Source of the DNA: Cognatishimia activa
GTDB taxonomy: Bacteria > Pseudomonadota > Alphaproteobacteria > Rhodobacterales > Rhodobacteraceae
Assembly (NCBI RefSeq): GCF_001458335.1
Contig: NZ_CYTO01000020.1
Span: 211,747-275,746 of the forward strand
Direction of reading: 5' to 3'
DNA: 64,000 nucleotides
Below are positions 53,932 to 62,026 of this stretch, piece after piece; within the stretch, counting starts at the first letter, position 1; each line of letters begins with the position of its first letter. A model generated the notes under the pieces. That model worked only from the letters and a program-made list of their open reading frames with translations, did no database searches and had not been told where the DNA came from. A program made the position numbers and the translations under genes.

Positions 53932-56406
53932 ATGGCCACAGATGAGGTAAACCCAGATGAACTCGAGATTGCTGACGAGTTGATCGCGGAGCGGCGCGCT
54001 GAAGCGCCGGGAGAAACACCCGAAGACATGACAGCTTGGCAGCGCCCAATCACCGCCGCCATTGACGTCATTAACCATCGCGCGGGTCAGGTCATTGCCC
54101 TCATGATGGTGCCGCTCATTGCGGTCGTGGTCTACGAAGTGTTCATGCGGAATTCCTTTGCGATCCTGCAAGATGCAGGATTTGAGGATTTCGCCCGCGC
54201 CCTTGGCCTTGGTCCAACGCTTTGGGTCTATGACACCAGCCGAATGATCGCCGGTATGCTCTTTATGGCCGCCGCGGGTTACGGGTTGATGCGCGGTGTT
54301 CATATCCGGGCGGATTTCCTTTACCGCAATTGGTCAGATAAGACGCAAGCAACCGTCGACGCGTCCCTATATCTGCTGTTCTTTTTACCTTCGATGGCGC
54401 TGTTCACAGTTGTTGCATCCCAATTCTGGTGGCTTGCGTTCACAACCGGTGAAACCATGGCGCTTGATAGTGCGTGGCAACCGATCCTTTGGCCTGCACG
54501 TATCGCTATGCCAATCGGTGGTTTCCTATTGTTTCTGCAGGGTATTCCGGAAATATTCCGCGCCTTCCACAAAATGGGCAAAGAACGCGAACGCTTCTTT
54601 GTACGGCTTCTGCCGATCTACGTCATCGTCTTTGTCTGGCTGATGCTCGCAGTATTCGCACCCGATATTGTGCCGGGTGGCGAGTGGTTCACCGAACTCA
54701 TGAAAGCGCGGCCAAGCCTGTCTAAGCCAACCATTGGCCTGATCATGCTCGGGGCAATGCTGTTCGTGATCTTCATCGGTTTCCCGATCTCTTTCACGCT
54801 GGTTTTCCTTGGCTTCGTGTTTGGCATCTGGGGTGCGAATTTCAAACTCACGACCCTTCTGATGACACTGAACACAAACTCCACCATGCTGAATGATCAG
54901 CTGATGGCGGTGCCATTGTTCGTGCTGATGGGCATCGTGATGGAGGCCGCGGGTTTGATGGAGCGTCTCTTCGCATCCATCCAAATGATCATGGCCCGCG
55001 TCCGTGGTGCACTGTTCATCGCTGTTTTGATCGTCTCGACGATCTTCGCGGCAGCGACAGGTATCGTTGGCGCATCTGTGACACTGCTAGGGATTATGGC
55101 CGGCGCGACGATGAGCCGGTCAGGCTATGACGTGAAATTGGCGGCTGGGACGATCACGGCTGGCGGTACATTGGGTATTCTGATCCCACCATCGATCATG
55201 TTGATCGTAATGGGTCCTGTGTTGGAAGTTTCCACATTGGATCTGTTCCGCGGGGCCTTCATTCCCGGCGCGCTACTCGCATCACTCTACCTGCTTTACA
55301 CGCTGGGTCGCTGCTGGCTGAACCCAGAGCTGGGTCCCGTTCTGGCAGAAGAGGATCAGCCTGATACGTCCAAATACTACGGTGCAGAGGTTGCGTTGAT
55401 TTGCCTTGGCATTCTCACCATCTGTCGTGTCTTTGGCATCAGCTTGAGCGGAAGCTTGGGTAGCATCGTCCCATTCGGCGGCCTAATCGTGCTTGGTATC
55501 ACGCTGCTGATCGCTCACAGGGCTTACCGGAACGTCAGTGTTCTACGCATTGTTCTGCCCATCGCAGTCCTGTTCCACATCTTCATGATCTTCGCGAATA
55601 TGAGTACGGATGGAGGTTTGCCAATCTGGTCCATCATCTTCGCGGCGTTCACGATCCTGCTCGCGGTATTGGCCCGCCCGATCTATGGCAAAGACGCCGA
55701 CGAAGGGTTCTATTTCTCACAGCTGTGGGACGAATTCTTTGCTGGATTGATGCCACCGACCATCCTGATCTCCTTCGCTTTGGGGTCGATCTTGTTGGGC
55801 CTGGCAACACCGGCGGAAGCCGCGGCAATGGGTGCATTTGGTGCGATCCTTCTGTCGGTCGCCTACCGCAAGTTCACCATTCCAAGCTTCTTTGACAGCC
55901 TGATCAAGGCGCTGGAAATCACCGTCCTAATCATGTTCCTGGTGGCCGCATCCAATTTCTTTGGAGCGCAGTTCTCGGCCCTTGGCACACCAAAGATGAT
56001 GACAGAGATCCTGCTGGGACTCGAGCTGTCGCCTTACCTGATCTTGCTGCTGGTTATGGCGCTGATCTTCTTGTTGGGCTGGCCTCTGGAGTGGGTGCCA
56101 ATCGTACTGATCGTCGTCCCGATCTTGCTGCCCACTGTGGAGAAGCTCGATATCTACGGGCTGGATCGCTACGACCTCATGGTTTGGTTCGGTATTCTTG
56201 TGGCGGTTAATCTACAAACCGCATGGCTTTCGCCACCGGTGGCGCTGTCGGCCTACTTCCTCAAAGGCGTGGTGCCGAATTGGGACCTAAAGGACATCTA
56301 CTTGGGCATGATGCAGTTCATGTTGGTTCAGCTGTTCGGCTTGATCCTTCTGTTCCTCTTCCCACAACTCGTCCTTTGGCTACCCGCCGTCATGTCAGGG
56401 AATTAA
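53932..56406 (+). CDS. TRAP transporter fused permease (DctQM type)
   Basis: The 824-residue membrane protein fuses a four-helix DctQ-like part (about 1-215, after a polar N-terminal segment of about 40 residues) to a DctM-like part. The large-subunit part begins near residue 255 (PTIGLIMLGAMLFVIFIGFP) and carries the GGTLGILIPPSIMLIVMGP motif. It is longer than ordinary DctM: about 120 residues (near 470-590), with several extra membrane segments, are inserted before GLMPPTILISFALGSILLG. It imports the substrate with a sodium gradient. Confidence 0.9.
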   Translation: MATDEVNPDELEIADELIAERRAEAPGETPEDMTAWQRPITAAIDVINHRAGQVIALMMVPLIAVVVYEVFMRNSFAILQDAGFEDFARALGLGPTLWVYDTSRMIAGMLFMAAAGYGLMRGVHIRADFLYRNWSDKTQATVDASLYLLFFLPSMALFTVVASQFWWLAFTTGETMALDSAWQPILWPARIAMPIGGFLLFLQGIPEIFRAFHKMGKERERFFVRLLPIYVIVFVWLMLAVFAPDIVPGGEWFTELMKARPSLSKPTIGLIMLGAMLFVIFIGFPISFTLVFLGFVFGIWGANFKLTTLLMTLNTNSTMLNDQLMAVPLFVLMGIVMEAAGLMERLFASIQMIMARVRGALFIAVLIVSTIFAAATGIVGASVTLLGIMAGATMSRSGYDVKLAAGTITAGGTLGILIPPSIMLIVMGPVLEVSTLDLFRGAFIPGALLASLYLLYTLGRCWLNPELGPVLAEEDQPDTSKYYGAEVALICLGILTICRVFGISLSGSLGSIVPFGGLIVLGITLLIAHRAYRNVSVLRIVLPIAVLFHIFMIFANMSTDGGLPIWSIIFAAFTILLAVLARPIYGKDADEGFYFSQLWDEFFAGLMPPTILISFALGSILLGLATPAEAAAMGAFGAILLSVAYRKFTIPSFFDSLIKALEITVLIMFLVAASNFFGAQFSALGTPKMMTEILLGLELSPYLILLLVMALIFLLGWPLEWVPIVLIVVPILLPTVEKLDIYGLDRYDLMVWFGILVAVNLQTAWLSPPVALSAYFLKGVVPNWDLKDIYLGMMQFMLVQLFGLILLFLFPQLVLWLPAVMSGN

Positions 56407-56409
56407 CAA

Positions 56410-57456
56410 ATGAGCGCACAACGCAACACGCTGTCCTATTTGAAATGGCCGCTGGTCGTCACCGTTATCGGGCTTGGCTTGTCGGGCTGGCTTGGCTGGG
56501 CGACAACGGGAACCATCCCTGGGCTCGTCTCTTTCTTAGTCGTCGGCACAGTTTTGGCGGCGCTGGAGATCGCGCTGTCCTTTGACAATGCCATCGTAAA
56601 CGCCAACAAGCTGGAAGAGATGACCCCGGTTTGGCAGCGTAGGTTCTTAACTTGGGGCATCTTGATCGCCGTCTTTGGCATGCGGATTGTCTTCCCGCTG
56701 GCGATTGTCGCAATCTTTGCTTGGATCAACCCCTTTGCGGCAATGCATCTGGCTCTGACAGACCCGGACAAATACTCGGAAATCATCGGTCACGCCCATG
56801 GGCCAATCTCCGCATTTGGCGGCACGTTCCTAATGATGGTTGCACTGAAGTTCTTCATTGATGAAGACAAGTCCATCGACTGGATTGAAATGCTAGAGAG
56901 ACGCCTACGCATTTGGGGATCAATCCGTGGGTTTGAGATCGCCTTTGTTCTCGTGATTGTGCTTCTGATCTGCAGATCTATTCCCGAGCACGATCAGGGA
57001 ATTTTCTTAACCTCTGCGATCATGGGGCTACTCGTATTCACCATGGTCGATGGGTTGGGCACTTATCTGGACAATATCGCGGGCAAAACCGCGGAGATTG
57101 GGGCAAAGGGTGGCCTTGGGGCGTTCCTCTATCTCGAAGTTCTAGACGCAAGTTTCTCCTTTGATGGCGTGATCGGTGCTTTTGCCCTGACAACAAACAT
57201 TCTGCTCATCGCAATCGGTCTTGGCATTGGCGCGATGTATGTGCGCTCTATGACAATCATGCTCGTTGAACGCGGTACTCTGGCCGAGTTCCGCTATCTC
57301 GAACACGGCGCTTTCTATTCGATTTTCGCCCTCTCGGTTATCATGTTCCTGCAATCTCTGACCCATGTTCATGAACTCATCACCGGCGGTATCGGCATGG
57401 CACTGATCGGGTTGGCTTTCTACGCATCGATCCGACACAACAAACACGCAGCATAG
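56410..57456 (+). CDS. DUF475 / TerC-like integral membrane protein
   Basis: The 348-residue protein has about nine hydrophobic segments and the inverted-repeat acidic motifs of the TerC/YjbE superfamily: ALEIALSFDNAIVNANKLEEM (near 50) and LEVLDASFSFDGVIGAFALT (near 238), with Asp in each likely to line an ion path. DUF475 has no agreed function; TerC-like proteins export metal ions. It starts three bases after the permease stop and lies between the TRAP genes and hpsN, so it is clearly part of the sulfonate operon and may move sulfite, a metal or another by-product. Confidence 0.88.
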   Translation: MSAQRNTLSYLKWPLVVTVIGLGLSGWLGWATTGTIPGLVSFLVVGTVLAALEIALSFDNAIVNANKLEEMTPVWQRRFLTWGILIAVFGMRIVFPLAIVAIFAWINPFAAMHLALTDPDKYSEIIGHAHGPISAFGGTFLMMVALKFFIDEDKSIDWIEMLERRLRIWGSIRGFEIAFVLVIVLLICRSIPEHDQGIFLTSAIMGLLVFTMVDGLGTYLDNIAGKTAEIGAKGGLGAFLYLEVLDASFSFDGVIGAFALTTNILLIAIGLGIGAMYVRSMTIMLVERGTLAEFRYLEHGAFYSIFALSVIMFLQSLTHVHELITGGIGMALIGLAFYASIRHNKHAA

Positions 57457-57482
57457 CTCATCACCCTAAGAAAGGTTTTTGA

Positions 57483-58790
57483 ATGGCACGTACCTATTTG
57501 AAAAAAGCGCCACTGACCGCCCGTTCGGATGCGGGTGAAACAGCCAAGACCGTCGCAGATATCCTCGCTGACATCGAGCAACGTGGCGAAGAGGCGGCTT
57601 TGGAATATGCCGCGAAATTCGACAAATATGTTGGCAATGTAGAGCTAACTCCGGAGGAGATCGAAGCCGCCTGCGCGAAGGTCCCGCAAAAGCTCAAAGA
57701 CGATATTCTTTTTGCGCATGACAACGTGCGCCGTTTTGCGGAAGTCCAAAAAGGCACGGTTGCAGATGTCCAATACGAGATCAATCCAGGCCTGATTGCT
57801 GGTCAAAAAGCGATCCCAGTTTCCGCTGCTGGTTGCTACGTCCCTGCCGGTCGGTACCGTCATATCGCAAGCGCGATCATGACCGTCACCACCGCCAAAG
57901 TAGCGGGTTGCGAACATATTACAGTGTCATCGGCCCCACAGCCCGGCGAAGGACTGAATCCCGCAATTGTCTTTGCGGCACACGCTTGCGGCGCCAACAA
58001 GATCATGGCTCTCGGAGGCGTTCAAGGTGTCGCCTCTATGGCCTTTGGCCTTTTTGGGCAGCCCAAAGCCAATATTATCGTCGGTCCGGGCAACCAGTTC
58101 GTGGCCGAAGCAAAGCGGAGTCTATATGGCCGTGTCGGCATCGACATGATCGCGGGTCCCACTGACAGCCTGATCCTTGCTGACAAAGGTGCCGACGCGC
58201 ATATTGTTGCGACGGATTTGGTGTCGCAAGCCGAGCATGGATACAACTCTCCGGTTTGGTTGGTAACAGATCACGAACCGCTGGCACGGGATGTTTTGGC
58301 GCGTGTTCCCGATCTAATTGCAGATCTCCCAGAACTTAACCGCGAAAACGCAGAAGCCGCGTGGCGCGACTATGCCGAGGTTATCGTCTGTGCAGATCGC
58401 GAAGAAATGGCGGCCACGTCTGACGACTACGCCCCAGAACACCTGACCGTCCAAGCTGATGATCTAGATTGGTGGCTCAGCCGCTTGAAATGCTACGGCT
58501 CGCTGTTCTTGGGAGAAGAGACAACCGTCTCCTATGGTGACAAGGCAGCAGGAACAAACCACGTTCTGCCGACTTCTGGAGCTGCGAGCTATACGGGTGG
58601 GTTGAGCGTCCACAAATACATGAAGATTGTCACGTGGCAGCGCGCCAGCCGCGAGGGCTCAAAACAGGTGGCTGAAGCAACGGCCCGTATCTCGCGTCTT
58701 GAAGGCATGGAAGGACACGCTCGCGCAGCCGATGTGCGATTGGCAAAATATTTCCCTGACGAAGAGTTTGATCTGACCGCCAATGGCTGA
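57483..58790 (+). CDS. hpsN: Sulfopropanediol 3-dehydrogenase-like (HpsN), HisD family
   Basis: The 435-residue protein is a member of the histidinol dehydrogenase family. It has VPAGRYRHIASAIMTVTTAKVAGC, GPGNQFVAEAKRSLYGRVGIDMIAGPTD and SQAEHGYNSPVWLVT with zinc-binding Gln and His, YAPEHLTV with Glu-His, and DKAAGTNHVLPTSG. The gene lies next to TRAP and sulfonate genes rather than his genes. HpsN oxidises 2,3-dihydroxypropane-1-sulfonate twice to sulfolactate in the DHPS pathway described in Cupriavidus and Ruegeria. A true HisD or another HisD-like dehydrogenase cannot be excluded. Confidence 0.85.
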   Translation: MARTYLKKAPLTARSDAGETAKTVADILADIEQRGEEAALEYAAKFDKYVGNVELTPEEIEAACAKVPQKLKDDILFAHDNVRRFAEVQKGTVADVQYEINPGLIAGQKAIPVSAAGCYVPAGRYRHIASAIMTVTTAKVAGCEHITVSSAPQPGEGLNPAIVFAAHACGANKIMALGGVQGVASMAFGLFGQPKANIIVGPGNQFVAEAKRSLYGRVGIDMIAGPTDSLILADKGADAHIVATDLVSQAEHGYNSPVWLVTDHEPLARDVLARVPDLIADLPELNRENAEAAWRDYAEVIVCADREEMAATSDDYAPEHLTVQADDLDWWLSRLKCYGSLFLGEETTVSYGDKAAGTNHVLPTSGAASYTGGLSVHKYMKIVTWQRASREGSKQVAEATARISRLEGMEGHARAADVRLAKYFPDEEFDLTANG

Positions 58791-59541
58791 CCCGCGCGAT
58801 CTCTTTGACCTGACCGGGCGTGTCGCGGTCGTGACCGGTGCCAGCGGTGGCCTTGGTCGGCGTTCTGCTGAGGTGCTGAGCGCTGCTGGCGCGAAGGTGA
58901 TTGCTATCGCGCGCCGCGAGAGCGACCTTCAAAGCCTTGTTGCCGATATGGGACAAGGCGCGCATGTCGCTGCTGATGTGACTGATCGTGATGGTTTCGC
59001 TGATCTGGTCTCGCGAATTGAAGCGCCTTTTGGAGCGCCTGATATCGTCGTGCATGCAGCTGGCATAAATACACGCCAATCAGCTGATGAAGTCACCCGT
59101 GATGGTTGGGATCAAACACTCGACCTCAATCTGTCAGCTCCTTTTTTCTTGTCGCAAGCGCTGGTGCCCGCGATGAAGCAGAAAGGCTGGGGCCGTATTG
59201 TCAACTTTGCTTCACTGCAGACCACCCGCGCTTTTCCCGGTGGTATCGCCTATGGCGCTAGCAAAGCAGGCGTGGGTCAAATGACCCGCGCTATGGCGGA
59301 AGCTTGGTCTAGCGACGGTATCACTGCCAATGCCATTGGACCCGGATTTTTCCCAACCGAACTGACCCAAGCGGTCTTTGATGACCCGGACCGTTCCGCG
59401 CGCAACGCAGCGCAAACATGCGTCGGTCGCAATGGGCGTCTTGAGGATATCGACGGCCCTCTTCTTTTCTTGTGCTCCGACGCATCCGCCTATGTCACCG
59501 GGCAAGTCTTGATGGTCGACGGAGGTTTCACAGCAAAATGA
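58783..59541 (+). CDS. hpsO: Short-chain dehydrogenase, candidate DHPS 2-dehydrogenase (HpsO)
   Basis: The 252-residue SDR has the cofactor motif VTGASGGLGRRSAEVL (near 17-32), the NAG-type AAGINTR, and the catalytic Ser-Tyr-Lys set (NFASLQTT, YGASK, near 142-159). It ends with GQVLMVDGGFTAK. Its start overlaps the hpsN stop by eight bases. In the DHPS pathway two 2-dehydrogenases (HpsO and HpsP) interconvert the enantiomers before HpsN; this enzyme and the next are the candidates. Which is O and which is P is inferred from gene order only. Confidence 0.75.
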   Translation: MADPRDLFDLTGRVAVVTGASGGLGRRSAEVLSAAGAKVIAIARRESDLQSLVADMGQGAHVAADVTDRDGFADLVSRIEAPFGAPDIVVHAAGINTRQSADEVTRDGWDQTLDLNLSAPFFLSQALVPAMKQKGWGRIVNFASLQTTRAFPGGIAYGASKAGVGQMTRAMAEAWSSDGITANAIGPGFFPTELTQAVFDDPDRSARNAAQTCVGRNGRLEDIDGPLLFLCSDASAYVTGQVLMVDGGFTAK

Positions 59542-60533
59542 AAGCTCTTGTTTACGAAGGTGTTGAAAGACTTGAAATGCGGGATGTTCCGGTGCCGACC
59601 GTCAAAGACGGAGAGCATCTGGTTCGCATTCACGCCGTTGGGATATGCGGGTCAGATATCCATGCGTATCTCGGTCACGATGAACGCCGCCCCGCTCCGC
59701 TCACCCTCGGGCATGAGGCCGCTGGGGTCGTTGAGGATGGTCCATGGAAAGGGCGTCGGGTCACTATTAACCCACTGGTGACTTGTGGAACCTGCTCTTA
59801 TTGCCGATCAGGCCGTACCAATCTGTGCCCTGACCGCCAGATCATTTCGATGCCCCCGCGCGAAGGGGCATTCGCGCAATTCGTTTCGATGCCAGAATCA
59901 AACCTCATCCCCGTGCCCGACAGCTTCTCCTTGGAAAAGGCCGCGCTTGCAGAGCCGATTTCTGTGAGCTGGCATGCAGCGCGTGTCGCGCTGGAGGCTT
60001 TGCACCCTTCCATGGATCGGCAAGCGCTTGTGATCGGCGGAGGCGCAATCGGGCTCGCGGCAACTCTGGCACTCACCGCTATGGGAATAACAGAAATTCA
60101 GATATCGGAGCCCAATGCCCAGCGCCGCGCGTATCTTAGAAACCAGTACGGGCTAGATGCACATGAAGCGCCCACAAAATCTGCACCAATAGTGATCGAC
60201 GCAGTCGGCTTCAATGCGACGCGCGCAGCCGCATCCGAATTGGCGCAACCAGGTGGTGTGATTGTGCATGTGGGTCTCGGCGACAATGACGGCGGCTTAG
60301 ATATTCGCAGACTGACACTGCAAGAGATCAGTTTTATCGGCACCTATACCTACACCGAGCAGGACTTTCGCGATGCCACCCAAGCCATGTTTGATGGACG
60401 GTTGGGCGCGCTCGACTGGTTAGAGACTCGTGCTCTAGAAGACGGATCAACCGCATTCAAAGACATGCGTGCTGGTCGGTCAGCGGCTCCAAAGATTATT
60501 CTCACCCCCTGGGGTCCCCCCAGCCAAACCTGA
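59538..60533 (+). CDS. hpsP: Zinc-dependent alcohol dehydrogenase, candidate HpsP
   Basis: The 331-residue protein is a zinc MDR dehydrogenase. It has the catalytic site GICGSDIHAYLGHDERRPAPLTLGHEAAGVV (Cys and Glu/His), the structural four-cysteine zinc site (CGTCSYCRSGRTNLC), and a Rossmann motif ALVIGGGAIGLAATLAL. The ATG at 59538 overlaps the SDR stop (ATGA); the longer frame from 59472 is rejected. Together with the SDR it may interconvert DHPS enantiomers through a 2-keto intermediate. Confidence 0.8.
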   Translation: MKALVYEGVERLEMRDVPVPTVKDGEHLVRIHAVGICGSDIHAYLGHDERRPAPLTLGHEAAGVVEDGPWKGRRVTINPLVTCGTCSYCRSGRTNLCPDRQIISMPPREGAFAQFVSMPESNLIPVPDSFSLEKAALAEPISVSWHAARVALEALHPSMDRQALVIGGGAIGLAATLALTAMGITEIQISEPNAQRRAYLRNQYGLDAHEAPTKSAPIVIDAVGFNATRAAASELAQPGGVIVHVGLGDNDGGLDIRRLTLQEISFIGTYTYTEQDFRDATQAMFDGRLGALDWLETRALEDGSTAFKDMRAGRSAAPKIILTPWGPPSQT

Positions 60534-60545
60534 AAGGAAAGGTCC

Positions 60546-60956
60546 ATGTACAAAAAGGTTCTTGTTCCAATGGCGTTGGACCACGGTATTTCGCCACACA
60601 CACTGGCTATCGCCAAAGCGAATTGTGCTGAGGACGGCGAGATCACGGCGCTGCATGTGTTTGAAGTCCCCAAGGGATCGGTCAGCGTTTACATCGGCGA
60701 GGATACTGTCGAGCGCGGGTTTCAGGCAGCCCGCAATCTTTTGGAAAAGAAAGTGGCTGATATGCCGGGCGTCAAGGCGGAAATCACACGTGGCCAAGCC
60801 CACCATGCGATCACCCGCTACGCCATGGAACATAGCTTCGACTGCATCGTTATCGGTTCACATAAGCCCGGGCTGACGGACTACCTCATTGGCTCGACCG
60901 CAGCCCGAGTCGTGCGCCACGCTCCATGCGCCGTTCACGTCCATCGCGACACATAA
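60546..60956 (+). CDS. Universal stress protein, single Usp domain
   Basis: The 136-residue protein is a one-domain Usp. It starts YKKVLVPMALDHGISPHTLAIAKAN and ends with the ATP-binding pattern IVIGSHKPGLTDYLIGSTAARVVRHAPCAVHVH (GxxxPGL, then GSTAARVVRHAPC). Its place between hpsP and comD, 12 bases after one and 12 before the other, suggests co-expression with sulfonate catabolism. A UspA inside such a run is unusual and its role there is unknown. Confidence 0.9.
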   Translation: MYKKVLVPMALDHGISPHTLAIAKANCAEDGEITALHVFEVPKGSVSVYIGEDTVERGFQAARNLLEKKVADMPGVKAEITRGQAHHAITRYAMEHSFDCIVIGSHKPGLTDYLIGSTAARVVRHAPCAVHVHRDT

Positions 60957-60968
60957 AAGGAAGGTAAA

Positions 60969-61475
60969 ATGAATATCGACAAACGCATTGCCGACGATCT
61001 GGCGGCCAATGATGTGTCTTTCGTCACCACTGTGCCATGCAAACAATTGGCAGGGGTGATCGAAGAGATCGATCAACGCAGCGACATCTTTCACATTCCA
61101 AGTAACAAAGAAGATGAAGGAATGGGGTTGTGCGCTGGCGCATGGATGGGGGGGAAACGTCCGGCCATCATCATGCAAAACACCGCAATTGGGGTCACGA
61201 TCAACACCCTTGCGACGTTGATCCAATACTACCGCATGCCGCTACCGATGATCATTTCTTACCGAGGGGAACTGCGCGAGCCGGTCGCTTGTCAGGTGGA
61301 AATGGCGGTCCACACAAAGGCGCTTTTGGCGCAGATGCATATCCCCACATACCACTTCCACTGGCAAAGCGATGTGGAAGAGTTCGACAACATCCTGAAA
61401 TACACTTTCATGTGCAACAAACCCGTCGCGATCCTAACGGATGCGAATTTCTGGGGAGGCTATGGCGACCAATGA
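60969..61475 (+). CDS. comD: Sulfopyruvate decarboxylase-like, alpha subunit
   Basis: The 168-residue protein matches the N-terminal (pyrimidine-binding) half of ThDP enzymes: DVSFVTTVPCKQLAGVIEEIDQ, NKEDEGMGLCAGAWMGGKRPAIIMQNTAIG, with the catalytic Glu in the DEGMG segment. A separate alpha subunit paired with a beta subunit is typical of sulfopyruvate decarboxylase ComDE in Roseobacters and of phosphonopyruvate decarboxylase. Context favours sulfopyruvate to sulfoacetaldehyde plus CO2. It overlaps comE by four bases. Confidence 0.88.
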   Translation: MNIDKRIADDLAANDVSFVTTVPCKQLAGVIEEIDQRSDIFHIPSNKEDEGMGLCAGAWMGGKRPAIIMQNTAIGVTINTLATLIQYYRMPLPMIISYRGELREPVACQVEMAVHTKALLAQMHIPTYHFHWQSDVEEFDNILKYTFMCNKPVAILTDANFWGGYGDQ

Positions 61476-62026
61476 TCCGTTCAGAAATCCTAAGAGACAT
61501 CGCCCCGATCCTGCGTGATCAACTGGTGGTCTGTAATATCGGCATACCTTCACAAGAACTGCATGCGATCGACGACCAGCCTACAAACTTTTACATGCTT
61601 GGAACCATGGGTTTGGCTTCCTCAATTGGCCTTGGCTTGGCCTTAGCACAGCCGAAGACAGTCATCGTGATTGACGGCGATGGATCGATCCTGACCAACT
61701 TGGGTACCCTGCCCACCATCGGCAACAATTGCCCCGACAATTATATTCTGATGATCATCGACAATGGGTCTTACGGATCCACCGGTGACCAGCCGACATA
61801 TACCAGTATGAAGACGGACTTGGTTGCAATGGCGCGCGCGGCTGGCTGCGAGAATGTCGTCGAGGTACAGGACGTGGACACAGGTACAGCCCTGCAGGCA
61901 GCAATTGATAGCGGGAAAGGAACTGTGATGGTCGTGAAATGTGACAGCGGCAATGCCAAGATGCCTGTCATTACAATGGACCCAGTCGTCATCCGGGATC
62001 GCTTCATGAAGGCTGTCGCTAGCTGA
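61472..62026 (+). CDS. comE: Sulfopyruvate decarboxylase-like, beta subunit
   Basis: The 184-residue protein is the ThDP-binding half. TMGLASSIGLGLALAQP is followed by the diphosphate/metal motif IDGDGSILTNLGTLPTIGNNCPDNYILMIIDN (GDG...N). It starts inside the comD stop (ATGA) and ends in TGATG shared with the next gene. With ComD it would decarboxylate sulfopyruvate, giving sulfoacetaldehyde for Xsc, which is not in the window. Confidence 0.88.
   Translation: MIRSEILRDIAPILRDQLVVCNIGIPSQELHAIDDQPTNFYMLGTMGLASSIGLGLALAQPKTVIVIDGDGSILTNLGTLPTIGNNCPDNYILMIIDNGSYGSTGDQPTYTSMKTDLVAMARAAGCENVVEVQDVDTGTALQAAIDSGKGTVMVVKCDSGNAKMPVITMDPVVIRDRFMKAVAS

Noticed and set aside
57483..58790. Histidinol dehydrogenase of histidine biosynthesis
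   Set aside because: The family fits, but no his genes are near and the gene is embedded among sulfonate and TRAP genes, so an HpsN-like function is preferred.
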